A stretch of DNA of 64,000 nucleotides, from the NCBI GenBank assembly GCA_963816985.1, contig CAWFMF010000002.1:1-64000 (forward strand). The letters run 5' to 3'. Position 1 is the stretch's first letter. Each line of letters opens with the position of its first letter. Positions 26,431-35,134 of this stretch are shown piece after piece. Position numbers and translations under genes: made by a program. The DNA comes from JAIVJM01 sp963816985. Its GTDB lineage: Bacteria > Acidobacteriota > Blastocatellia > Pyrinomonadales > Pyrinomonadaceae. The notes under the pieces were generated by a model, which did not search any database, was not told the DNA's origin, and worked only from the letters and a program-made list of their open reading frames with translations.

Positions 26431-27927
26431 ATGCCTTACGAAGTGTTGGTGGTCGGCGGCGGCATCGGCGGTTTGACGTGCGCCGCGCTGCTGGCCGCGC
26501 GCGGCCTGAACGTGTGCCTCTTGGAGAGACAGAGCGCGGCGGGCGGTTGCGCCGCCGTCGTCGAGCACGCGGGCCACCGCTTCGAGACGGGCGCGGGGCT
26601 CTACGCCTCCTGGCAGCCGGGCGAGATTCACGAGCGCGTCTTCGCGGAGCTGCCCACGAACGCGCCCGAAGTGCGGCGGCTCTCGACCTCTTACGTCGTG
26701 CGTCTGCCCGACGGTGTGGAAGTAAGAGTCAGCCCGGACGCAAGGGAGTTTGAAGAGGCTTTGCGCGCCGCCTTCCCCGAATGCGCGGACGCGGCGCTCG
26801 GCTTCTACCGGGAGATTGAGCCGCTCGCCGAAGCATTGCACCGCGCGGCGGCGCGCTTCCCCGCACTCGCCACGGCCCCAAGACTCCGGCGGCTCAAACT
26901 CCTCGCCTCGGAAGCGCGGCTTTCATCAACCATCCTCGGCGGCCTCAAACACACCGCCGCGCAACACCTCGCGGGGACTTCCACACGCTTCCGCCGCTTC
27001 GTTGACGCGCAGCTCCAAATCTTCGCCCAGAACCCTTCGGACTCGACCGCCTACCTCTACGCGGCGGTCGCTTTGAGTCAGGGGAGACGCGGGATGTACG
27101 CCGTCCGTGGCGGCTCCGAGGCGCTCGTCGAAGCATTGATCGAATCAATCCGTCTGAGCGGCGGAACCGTGCGCCTCGACGCAACTGTCCTGCGACTCGC
27201 TTATGGCGCGGGCGGCGCGGCGACGGGCGTCACTCTCTTGAGCGGCGAGACAATCGAAGCCACGCGCGCCGTCGTCAGCAACCTCACGGTCTGGGACACG
27301 TTCGGGAAACTCGCCGGCGCGGAGCACACGCCCTCGGACATGCGCGCGCGACTCAAAACTTTGCGCGGCTGGGGCGCGTACCAGATTTTCATGAGCGCGG
27401 ACGAAGAGGCCGCCCGAAGACTTCCCGCCGACCACGTGCTGGCGCTCACGGACTGGCAGGAGGGCGAGGAGTTCGACCCCGCGCGCGCTCTCTTCATGTA
27501 CGGCTCCGCGCCCGCTTGGGACGCGCGCGCGCCCGAAGGCAAACGCGCCGCGACCGTCTCGACTTTCACGGAGGCGGCGCAGTGGTTCTCCTTTCACGAA
27601 GACGAGTCGGGGCACGAGGCCGAGGACGAGCGCGCGTTGGAAGAGTTGTGGGGGCGTCTGCACGCGGCGCTGCCGGAGTTGGGCGCGGGCGCGGAGGTTA
27701 TGGAGACGGCGACGCCGCGCACCATCTACGAGCGGACGCGGCGCAGGCTCGGCATGGTCGGCGGCGTCGGCCAGAGCCTCGGAGTCTTCGGCCCCGAAGC
27801 CCTCACGCACCGGACTTCGATCCAGAACCTCTTCATGGTCGGCGATACGACCTTCCCCGGCAACGGCGTCGCCGCCGTCACGCACTCCGCGCTCATCGCC
27901 GCCGACGAAATCTGCCCCCGCAAGTGA
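26431..27927 (+). CDS. CrtI-like FAD-dependent oxidoreductase (phytoene desaturase/carotene isomerase type)
   Basis: A 498-residue flavoprotein. The dinucleotide-binding motif is VVGGGIGGLTCAALLAARG at about 6-24, followed by LLERQSAAGGCAAVVEHAGHRFETGAG, typical of the CrtI/CrtISO family. The C-terminal FAD closure motif is NLFMVGDTTFPGNGVAAVTHSALIAADE. The middle region contains LYAAVALSQGRRGMYAVRGGSEALVEALIESI. No crtB or other carotenoid gene is in the window, so the substrate is open: carotenoid, retinoid or another isoprenoid. A strong bidirectional hairpin terminator follows. Confidence 0.85.
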   Translation: MPYEVLVVGGGIGGLTCAALLAARGLNVCLLERQSAAGGCAAVVEHAGHRFETGAGLYASWQPGEIHERVFAELPTNAPEVRRLSTSYVVRLPDGVEVRVSPDAREFEEALRAAFPECADAALGFYREIEPLAEALHRAAARFPALATAPRLRRLKLLASEARLSSTILGGLKHTAAQHLAGTSTRFRRFVDAQLQIFAQNPSDSTAYLYAAVALSQGRRGMYAVRGGSEALVEALIESIRLSGGTVRLDATVLRLAYGAGGAATGVTLLSGETIEATRAVVSNLTVWDTFGKLAGAEHTPSDMRARLKTLRGWGAYQIFMSADEEAARRLPADHVLALTDWQEGEEFDPARALFMYGSAPAWDARAPEGKRAATVSTFTEAAQWFSFHEDESGHEAEDERALEELWGRLHAALPELGAGAEVMETATPRTIYERTRRRLGMVGGVGQSLGVFGPEALTHRTSIQNLFMVGDTTFPGNGVAAVTHSALIAADEICPRK

Positions 27928-27960
27928 AGTGAAGTTAAAAAGACGCTTCGAAGATGATGA

Positions 27961-28012
27961 AAGACGAAGGGCTCGAACTTCATGAAGTTCGAGCCCTTCG
28001 TCTTTCTTTCTG
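27961..28012. terminator. Strong bidirectional hairpin terminator
   Basis: AAGACGAAGGGCTCGAACTT pairs perfectly with its complement (27961-27980 with 27985-28004) around a four-base CATG loop and is followed by TCTTTCTTTCT. It lies between two convergent genes, the plus-strand oxidoreductase and the minus-strand FecR-domain gene. Confidence 0.85.
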
Positions 28013-28054
28013 TCTTCGCCACGGCGCTCTTTAATTCTCGCCGGGTCTTCCCCT

Positions 28055-29173
28055 TTACTGGTCGGGACGCCCGCGTCCCTGGATGACCATCATCGGCTGC
28101 GAGGGCGAGCCAGTGACGACCGGCTCGCGCGAGCCGCCGGGGTTGCTGGGCTGGGGCCCGCCGCCGCCATTGTTGCTGACTGTCTGACCGCCGCCGCCGG
28201 TGTTGGTGTTCGAGTCGCCGCCGCGGTTCCTGACGCGGTCGTTGCCGTAACCCACGTGGCCGGAAGTGCGGTCGTCGTTACAGCCGAAGCAGCCGTAGTT
28301 GCTGGAAGGGATGAAGAGCCGGTTGCCGTAGCCGTGGCCGTAGGGCGAGCGCCAGTAGTCATAGCCGCCGAACGGCACGAAGGTGTAGCAGCCGAAGATT
28401 GAGTTGTAGTACCACACGCCCCGCGCCGAGAAGCGGCTGGGGAACATGTGGAGGCTCGTCTGCGAGAGCAGCGAGTTGGCCTGCCGCCGCGAGAGCTTCT
28501 CGTTCATCCTCGCCAACTCCTTGCCGCGCTCGCGGCTCCAGAGGTCGAGGGCGTCCCGGTCTTCGGCCTTCTTCTCGTACTTCGCCACTTCGAGCACGCC
28601 GCCCGCGCCGACGCGCACGACCTTGCTGGCCTTGTAGAGCACTTCGGGCCAGCCGACGTAGGCGCGGCCCTTCTGGACGGCGACCTCGGTCACGCCCGCG
28701 CCCGTCACGTCGAAGCGGTAGATGCCGCTGCGGACGATGCGCGCGCGCGTCTGCGGCGTCTCGACCGAGATGGACAGGTCCATGTCGCTGTAGCCGGTCG
28801 CCTCGACGACCGCGCTCCCGGACTTGAGGCCCAGTTGGAGGTCTTCGAGCGACGCGTCAGCCAGCTCGAACTCGGAGTTCGCGCCGAGGCGGAAATACGA
28901 GCCGGGGTTCAGGAGCACTTCGGCGCGACCGTTGTCGCCGGTCTTCACCACGTCGCCCGTCTTCAGGTCGTCGTCCGCCGTGAGCGCGACCCACTTCGTC
29001 TCGCCCGCGCGCCTGACGGCCACCTTGCCGGAGGCGAAGTTGACCCCGCCCGCTTTCGCCGAGATGAACCGCTCGTCCCTGCGCAGCGACTGTGCCGACA
29101 CGGCGACAGCGCACAGAGAGACGGCGGCCAGAATCAAGAAACTGCGCCGTGAGGCTTGACGGATGCTTTTCAT
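28055..29173 (-). CDS. Exported FecR-domain protein
   Basis: A 372-residue secreted protein. The start at 29171-29173 is preferred (GGAAGAG upstream; signal peptide MKSIRQASRRSFLILAAVSL). The mature N-terminal half is a FecR domain: WVALTADDDLKTGDVVKTGDNGRAEVLLNPGSYFRLGANSEFEL and VETPQTRARIVRSGIYRFDV. The C-terminal 120 residues are Gly/Asn/Pro-rich and carry Y-Y-N-S-I-F and YGCFGCN, with little fold expected. Stand-alone FecR domains without a transmembrane segment or sigma factor are common in Acidobacteria and are poorly understood. Confidence 0.85.
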   Translation of the reverse strand: MKSIRQASRRSFLILAAVSLCAVAVSAQSLRRDERFISAKAGGVNFASGKVAVRRAGETKWVALTADDDLKTGDVVKTGDNGRAEVLLNPGSYFRLGANSEFELADASLEDLQLGLKSGSAVVEATGYSDMDLSISVETPQTRARIVRSGIYRFDVTGAGVTEVAVQKGRAYVGWPEVLYKASKVVRVGAGGVLEVAKYEKKAEDRDALDLWSRERGKELARMNEKLSRRQANSLLSQTSLHMFPSRFSARGVWYYNSIFGCYTFVPFGGYDYWRSPYGHGYGNRLFIPSSNYGCFGCNDDRTSGHVGYGNDRVRNRGGDSNTNTGGGGQTVSNNGGGGPQPSNPGGSREPVVTGSPSQPMMVIQGRGRPDQ

Positions 29174-29294
29174 AGGGCTCTTCCTTTGTTGGACTTCAGG
29201 ACTGGTAGCGGGAGAGATGAATGTTTCTCGACGCCGACAGAATACTCCCATTCCGCACCACCCGCAAGAGACTTGTGCTCCCCTGCGCCGGGCC

Positions 29295-30671
29295 TTAACG
29301 CTTCAAAGCGAGTTCGAGCGCGCCGCGCACTTCTCGCTCGCTGCCGCGCACAATCGTCACCGCGTCGCCTTCGATGCGGACGAGCGTGACGAGGCCGCCG
29401 CCTTCGTTCCAGACGCGCTCCGTGTCGCTTGAGGGCGCGTCGCCGCGCTGCCCCCCTTCGGTCGCGCCGCGCCGCTTGAGCGCGTTGTAGGCGCGGAAGA
29501 ACTCCTGCGCGTCCTCCGGCCTGTCCCACACGGTCTTCCAGACGAAGAGCGGCGCGCGGCCCTCGCGCTCGAAGACGAAGGCGCTGTCGCCGCCCCAGCC
29601 CGCTGCCGCGCGCCGCGCCTCTTCCACCGGGACGCCCGCGAGCAGCACGCCGCGCACGCCTATCTCTCCGAGCGGCGTCGCGGCCTGCGCGCGCCAGCCG
29701 CGCCGGTTAAACCCTTCGCCGTCGAGCGAGACCTCGCGCGGCGCTTCGCGCGCGAAGAATTTTTCGGGGTGGAGCACCTGCTCGCTCGACTGAGGCGGGT
29801 GACGAAAGACCTCATCGAGCTCGACCGGAGGGCGCGCGCGCCGCACCGCCTCGACGAAGCGCGCGCCGTCGCGGTAGCGGAAGATGAAGGTCTCGGTTAG
29901 AAGCGGAGGGAACAGAGCGCCGATGCCGTTGCGGTAGACGGCGAACCGATCTTCCTCGGCCCTCGCGATGTCGTCCAGAGAGCGCCGCGCCCACGCGTCG
30001 CCGCTCTGGAGCCTGCGCTCGACGTTCATCGCGTCGCCCTCGACGAGCGCGAACGTCGCCTCCGTCCGGTCGAAGTTGAACGGGCGGACGAGGAGCATCG
30101 AGAGCAAGTCGAAGTGCTGGTCTTGCAGCGCGTGGACGAACTCGTGCGTGAGCAGCGAAGAGTCGGGCGCTTTCGTCAAGCCCTTCGCGGACTCGGAGAC
30201 GACGAGCACCTGCTTGTCGAGCGGCGAGTAGTTCGCGCCCGCCATCGCCGCCGTGAAGCTCACGGCGAGCGCGGCGAGGTCTGTGCCTTCGGGCAGCATC
30301 CCGCCCGCGACGGCCAGATTGCTCATCCCCCGCAGGTCGTCCGTCCCGAACACGTCGGCAATCTCCTTCGTGCGCGTCCCGTACTCCCAACCGGAAAGCT
30401 CCGTCATCCCGACTTCGCCCTTCCAAACGAGCCCTCGCGTGCGCGAGGCCGCCTCCGCCGCCCGCGCGCGCAAGCCACGCAGGCGCGGCGAGAGCGCACG
30501 CGCCGGGAGCGGCGGCAGCGTCCGCCTCGGCGGCTCGACGACGGGCAAAGCGACCGCCGGGGCCGACGCGCCCACGCCGCGCGAGCCCTTCTTCCCGCAA
30601 GACGCCAACGCCCCCACACTGAGGGCGCCGGCAAGAACGCAAATGATGAGCTGTTTTCCCCTAGTTCGCAT
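29295..30671 (-). CDS. Zincin-like lipoprotein with HEFVH motif
   Basis: A 458-residue protein with a lipoprotein signal: LSVGALASC, Cys25 being the predicted lipid anchor. After a proline-rich linker comes a domain with LLTHEFVHALQDQHFDLL: His176-Glu177 and His180 form an HExxH zinc-binding motif. FALVEGDAMNVERR, about 32 residues later, offers a glutamate as third ligand. This arrangement fits a zinc metallopeptidase-like fold. I do not recognise a named family. The C-terminal third contains repeats of a small strand-rich domain. It is transcribed alone. Confidence 0.7.
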   Translation of the reverse strand: MRTRGKQLIICVLAGALSVGALASCGKKGSRGVGASAPAVALPVVEPPRRTLPPLPARALSPRLRGLRARAAEAASRTRGLVWKGEVGMTELSGWEYGTRTKEIADVFGTDDLRGMSNLAVAGGMLPEGTDLAALAVSFTAAMAGANYSPLDKQVLVVSESAKGLTKAPDSSLLTHEFVHALQDQHFDLLSMLLVRPFNFDRTEATFALVEGDAMNVERRLQSGDAWARRSLDDIARAEEDRFAVYRNGIGALFPPLLTETFIFRYRDGARFVEAVRRARPPVELDEVFRHPPQSSEQVLHPEKFFAREAPREVSLDGEGFNRRGWRAQAATPLGEIGVRGVLLAGVPVEEARRAAAGWGGDSAFVFEREGRAPLFVWKTVWDRPEDAQEFFRAYNALKRRGATEGGQRGDAPSSDTERVWNEGGGLVTLVRIEGDAVTIVRGSEREVRGALELALKR

Positions 30672-30785
30672 GGCAAAGACTTAGACGCACGAACGCCGCT
30701 TTCCGCTGCCGCTTCCCGCCTCGCGGGCGAGCCGATTACGCGGCCCCGGCGTCGAGAAGTCCCTCCGCACACCGGCGCGGAGTGT

Positions 30786-30791
30786 TATACT
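30786..30791 (+). promoter_or_regulatory. -10 box for the Uma2-family gene
   Basis: TATACT at 30786-30791 would place the start near 30798, about 14 nt before the ATG. No good -35 box is seen at the matching distance, so the promoter is weakly supported. Confidence 0.35.
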
Positions 30792-30811
30792 GCGCGGCGA
30801 GAGGTCAAAAG

Positions 30812-31387
30812 ATGTCCACCCGGATTAACACTTCACCGCTGGTTAAGACCTACACCCTCGAAGAGTTCTGGCAACTGCCCGACCCGCCTGACCGCTCCAA
30901 GCTCGAACTCATCGCGGGGGTGCTCTACATGTCTCCACCACCGGAACAAACGCATGATAGCGTCATCAGACGGCTCAACCGGTTTTTGACCCGTCACCTT
31001 GATAGCATAGATGACAAAGGCGGCATTTACGTGCCGCGCGCCGCCATCTGGACGAGCGCGCGGACGTACCTTGAGCCCGACTTGTTCTACGTCTCCGCCG
31101 AACTCGAAGCCCGGCTCGACCCGGCGCGGCGGACGACCGCCGACCTCGTCGTCGAAGTCATCTCGCCCGGCTCGGCCATCTATGACCGGAACACGAAAGC
31201 CGACACCTACGGCGCGCTCGGCGTGCGGGAGTTGTGGCTCGTGGACGAGACGGCACGGACGGTCGAGGTGCGGCGTCAGGCCGGAGGCTACTTCGAAGAG
31301 GGGCGCACCTTCGAAGGCGCGGAGCAGATCGAGTCAGCCGTCTTCCCACAACTCACCCTCCGCGCCGAGCAGCTCTTCGCCGACTGA
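30812..31387 (+). CDS. Uma2-family PD-(D/E)XK endonuclease-like protein
   Basis: A 191-residue protein of the Uma2/DUF820 family, a restriction-nuclease-like fold widespread in cyanobacteria and Acidobacteria and often found near mobile DNA. Visible residues: LELIAGVLYMSPPP, an LEPDLFYVS motif (Asp90) and DLVVEVISPGS (Glu115) matching the metal-binding E-V-K/I strand, then TKADTYGALGVRELWLVD. The lysine normal to such nucleases is replaced by isoleucine or is at K125 area, so activity is uncertain. The ATG at 30812 is chosen over an in-frame start at 30782 because GAGAGG lies nine bases upstream. Confidence 0.85.
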   Translation: MSTRINTSPLVKTYTLEEFWQLPDPPDRSKLELIAGVLYMSPPPEQTHDSVIRRLNRFLTRHLDSIDDKGGIYVPRAAIWTSARTYLEPDLFYVSAELEARLDPARRTTADLVVEVISPGSAIYDRNTKADTYGALGVRELWLVDETARTVEVRRQAGGYFEEGRTFEGAEQIESAVFPQLTLRAEQLFAD

Positions 31388-31411
31388 GCTTTCCGCAACC
31401 CGCCTTAAATT

Positions 31412-33185
31412 TTATTTCGCATTGTAGCCGCGCTTGCCGCGCGCGACCGCCGAGGGGTGGCGCGGGAGGCGGACGCGGATGGCCCGCCAGCGACCGTCGC
31501 GCTGCTTGTTGGTGGGGCGGTAGGAGAGGCTGTAGACCGTGCCGAGGTCGGCGACGACGCGCTCGTATGCGCCCGCGAGGTCTTCGAGGCGCGCGACTTC
31601 GTAGAAGAGTCCGCCGCCCGCCTCGGCGAGTTGCTGCGTGCGCTCGCGCGCGAGGTCGAAGGTTTCGGGCTGGATGTCGAGGGGGCTGAAGGCCTCGTAC
31701 TCCTCGGTGTCCGTCCAGATGGTGTAGAGCACGCCGTCGAACTCCTGCGCGCGGTCGCGCACCTCCCCGTAAGTCGTCTTCGAGCCCGTGCCCGTGACGT
31801 TCGGCAGGGTGCTGTCGAGCCCGTCGCTCATCAGGATGACGGCGCGGCGGCGCGAAGGTGTTGACTCGCGCTCAAGATAGTTGAGTGAGAAGTCGAGCGC
31901 GTCGTAGAGCCTCGTGTCGCCCTGCGGCGGCTGCATCGCGGAGACTGCCGCGTCGAGCGCGCGGCGGTCAATCGTGAGCGGCGAGACGACCGATGTCGCG
32001 CCGGAGAAGGCCACGACGCCGACTCTATCCTGCGCGCGCGTCGCCGCCACGAAGCGGCGGGCCGCCGCGCGGATGGTGTCCGTGACCTTCGCCGTCGAGC
32101 CCGAAAGGTCTATCAGGAGCAGGAAATCGAAGGGCGCGTTGGCCGACTCGAAGTGCGCAAGCTCCTGCTCCACGCCGTCCTCGGCGAGCCGGAAGTCTTC
32201 GCGCACGAGACCCGTCAGGCCGCGCCCGCTGGCGCGCTCGACGACGCTCACGTTGAGCGTCACGAGGTCTGCCTCGACGCGCACCACCTCGTCCTCGTCA
32301 ACCTCCTCCGGCGTCTCCGACGCCTGCGGCGCGGGCCTCTGCGATGAAGCGGAAGAACCGGAGAGAGTCGGCGGCCCGCCGCTCAAATCACCGTTCTCGT
32401 TTGAATCGTTGTTAGGGGTCGTGCGGCGCGGCGTGCTCGCGGAGTCGGCGCGGCGGGGCGCGGAGGCGAGCGCGTCGAGGCTGATGCGACCGCGACCGGA
32501 GAAGAGGTTGACGGGGCGGCTCGCGTCGCCCCAGCGCGCTTTAAATTTTTGGCGGAGCACGCGGCCCTGAGCGCCGTTCGGGGCGTCGAGCCCTTCGCCG
32601 AGCGTGACCGTGCCGTTCAGCGATTGCGCCGTCACGTCGGCGTCGGGACGGGCCGCGAGGCTCACGCTCATGTCGCCGGAGATGCTCTGCGCGTCGAGCG
32701 AAGCGGGCAGGCCGTTGACGAAAATGTTGCCTTCGGCGGTCAGGATTTTCAGACGCGTGGCGGCGGGGACGCTGACGCGCAGCCCGACCGGCGGAGAGTT
32801 CGGAGTGTTCGAGCGCGGGACGGTGATGAGAACGTGGCTCTCCAACTTCTCCATCCGCACGGGCGACTGGCGATGCGGCGCGGCCTTAGATTTAGCTGTT
32901 CTTGATTTTCCCCGCTTCGGGCTCACGGGCGCGGGCGGTCTGTTCCCCCTCGACCGCGTAGGTGATGTAATCCTCGGCCCAGACTTCGACCCGCACGCCT
33001 CCACGCCGGTTCTCAATCCGCACCTCGCCGCTTGGCGGCAACGTAATCCGGATGGAATCGGCGGACGGGTTGCGCAAATAAGAGTCGGCGGCGGAAGGCG
33101 TCGGCGACGGCAGCAGCAACGCGCAGCACACGATAAGCCCCGCGAGGAGCGCCCGCCGGATGTTTTTCGTCGGCTCTTTCTTCAT
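31412..33185 (-). CDS. Exported VWA-domain protein, frameshifted near the N-terminus
   Basis: Two overlapping minus-strand frames make one protein. The first (33185 to about 32892) starts MKKEPTKNIRRALLAGLIV, a signal peptide, and runs into a strand-rich domain. It then stops in a G4A4 stretch near 32910-32930. The second frame continues with SVPAATRLKILTAEGNIFVNG (adhesin-like repeats), a Ser/Pro-rich linker, and a VWA domain with the MIDAS motif DLSGST and VVAFSGATSVVSPLTIDRRALDAAVSAMQ. Total is about 590 residues. Acidobacterial VWA proteins of this layout (VWFA-related) are secreted and of unknown role. Downstream of the PilT-like gene. Confidence 0.75.
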
Positions 33186-33249
33186 TAAGGCCCCGCCGGT
33201 TTGATGCCGGTTCGAGGGCGGCGTGGTTGCCGTCAATCTGCGCGAAGAG

Positions 33250-34458
33250 TTACTCAATCATGTCGAGCATCGAGCCTTTGTCCGGCGGCCCCGGCGTCTT
33301 CCCCGCCTCCGTGACGCCGCCCATGTCGCTCAGGCGGAGGAGCAGGTTGCCGGGGTTGGTGGCGTAGGCGACGCCCTCGTCCTTGCTAACGACGCCGGTG
33401 CGGATCAGTTTATCAATGATGCCGTCGAAGGTCTGCATGCCGTCGAGCTCGCCCTGCTCCATCGCGTCCACGAGCGAACGGCCCTCGGTCTCGCCGCGCT
33501 CCATGTACTCGCGCGTGCGGGCCGTGGACTTGAGAATCTCGATGGCGGCGACGCGGCCCTGCTGGTCGGCGCGCGGTAGCAGTCGCTGCGAGACGATGAA
33601 GCGGAAGGTCTGCGCGAGGCGCGTGCGGATGGCCTGCTCCTCGTTCTTGGGGAAGACGCCGATGATGCGGTCAATCGTCTTCGAGGCGTCAATCGTGTGC
33701 AGGGTGGAGAGGACGAGGTGGCCCGTCTCGGCGGCTTCGAGCGCGACCTCGATGGTCTCGCGGTCGCGCATCTCGCCGACGAGGATGACCTTCGGCGCTT
33801 GCCGGAGCGCGGCGCGCAGGGCGAGCGCGAAGCTCGGCGTGTCCGAGTGCAGCTCGCGCTGGTGGATGGTCGAGCTCTTGTGCATGTGCAGGAACTCGAT
33901 GGGGTCTTCGATGGTGATGATGTGATAGGCCTTCGTCTCGTTGATGAGGTCAATGACGGCGGCGAGCGTCGAGGACTTGCCACTGCCGGTCGGCCCGGTC
34001 ACGAGGACGAGCCCGTTCTTGATGCCGACTATCTCCTTGAGGACTTCGGGGAGGTTGAAGTCCGCCCACTGCGGCGGGCGCTGCGGGATGACGCGCATCA
34101 CGATGGCGTGCGAGCCGCGCTGCATGAAGATGTTGACGCGGAAGCGCGAGAGCCCCGGCGCGCTGTAGGAGAGGTCGGCGGAGCCGAACTTTTCGAGGTT
34201 CTCGGCGGCCACGACGTGGTTGCCCATCAGCAGTTTGGCGATGGCCGTCGTGTGGTTCGGCAGAAGCTTTTCGAGCCCCGGCAGGGGGACGGGCTGCAAG
34301 GCTCCCATGAGCTCGATCTGCGGCGGGCGGCCCGGCGAGAAGATGAGGTCGCTGACCCTGTCCGAGACCGCCAACATGCGTTGGAGGACGCCGACGAAGT
34401 TCATCTGCGGCGCGGGAGTCGCGGGCGGCGCGGCTCCGGCGTGTGTTTCTGTGCTCAT
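33250..34458 (-). CDS. PilT/PilU-type twitching motility ATPase
   Basis: A hexameric retraction ATPase of type IV pili. The 402-residue protein has a PAS-like N-terminal domain and the ATPase core: Walker A GPTGSGKSS (155-163), the Asp box HIITIEDPIEF, Walker B PKVILVGEMRDRET and the His box GHLVLSTLHTIDA. The Arg-finger stretch and ALRAALRQAP are also present. It is slightly long for PilT, with a 50-residue extension after the core, closer to PilU-like proteins. There are no pil structural genes in the window other than the pilin-like protein at 23.6 kb. Confidence 0.9.
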   Translation of the reverse strand: MSTETHAGAAPPATPAPQMNFVGVLQRMLAVSDRVSDLIFSPGRPPQIELMGALQPVPLPGLEKLLPNHTTAIAKLLMGNHVVAAENLEKFGSADLSYSAPGLSRFRVNIFMQRGSHAIVMRVIPQRPPQWADFNLPEVLKEIVGIKNGLVLVTGPTGSGKSSTLAAVIDLINETKAYHIITIEDPIEFLHMHKSSTIHQRELHSDTPSFALALRAALRQAPKVILVGEMRDRETIEVALEAAETGHLVLSTLHTIDASKTIDRIIGVFPKNEEQAIRTRLAQTFRFIVSQRLLPRADQQGRVAAIEILKSTARTREYMERGETEGRSLVDAMEQGELDGMQTFDGIIDKLIRTGVVSKDEGVAYATNPGNLLLRLSDMGGVTEAGKTPGPPDKGSMLDMIE

Positions 34459-34787
34459 TAAATAATTACGCTCCGGGTCTTATATGCTGGCGGCGAGAGG
34501 CTTGTCGGGCGAGCGCACCCCGCGTGCAGTCCACGAACTCTAAGATGACAAAGGCTGCGAGGAATGGCAAGCGTGGGTTGAGGATAGGCTCGCCGGGCGG
34601 AAGTTTTTGCCGCCGAGGGGCGGTGGCGGCAGAAACGTTTCCGTGAACAGTTGTAACCGAAAATACATGAGAAGTGCAAACAACCGTGCCGCGTGGGGCG
34701 TACATCACAATGACAGCAAGTCGCGGGGCGCGCATTCGCCGTTTGTGGGAGTTCGCTCCGGCTGCAATGGAAGGAGGCGCTTTCGAG
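34459..34787. other. Intergenic stretch without a gene
   Basis: Between the divergent PilT-like and small hypothetical genes there is no convincing ORF. A moderate hairpin (GTTTTTGCCGCC with GGCGGCAGAAAC, about 34603-34638) is the only structure I can see. Confidence 0.4.
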
Positions 34788-35045
34788 ATGGCGACATACA
34801 GAGACCCGGTGAGAGTCTTCGCCCCGCTGGAAGTTATCGAGCGCCTGCTGGAAATACGCTCTGAAGCAGGCTACGCCCCGGCAATCTTCCTGCGCAAGGC
34901 TGACGATCTGGCGGCGTACTTCGACGCCTACGGCTTTGACGTTTACGCCTTCCTCGGCGCGGAGGCGGAATTCAACTTCGGCGACTACCGCGCGCCGCTC
35001 GCGCCCGGCGGCGACCACGCGCACGTCTCTCTGACGGCGCACTAG
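34788..35045 (+). CDS. Small hypothetical protein
   Basis: An 85-residue acidic protein starting at the ATG at 34788, with AAGGAGG ten bases upstream. A longer in-frame start at 34674 has no ribosome site. The sequence contains two helix-rich stretches (FAPLEVIERLLEIRSEAG and LRKADDLAAYFDAYGFDVYAFLG). I do not recognise it. A hairpin repeat begins at its stop codon. Confidence 0.6.
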   Translation: MATYRDPVRVFAPLEVIERLLEIRSEAGYAPAIFLRKADDLAAYFDAYGFDVYAFLGAEAEFNFGDYRAPLAPGGDHAHVSLTAH

Positions 35046-35134
35046 AGAAGGCAAAAGTAAAAAGGTAAAAGGCAAAAGTGAAGAGGCGACGTGCCTTCTC
35101 ACTTTTGCCTTTTACCTTTTTACTTTTGCCTTCT
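35046..35134. repeat. AAAAGG/CAAAAG-word hairpin repeat
   Basis: Left arm 35046-35086, right arm 35094-35134, pairing over about 40 bp. It fills the whole gap between two convergent genes: its left edge touches the stop at 35045 and its right edge the stop at 35134-35136. Confidence 0.88.
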
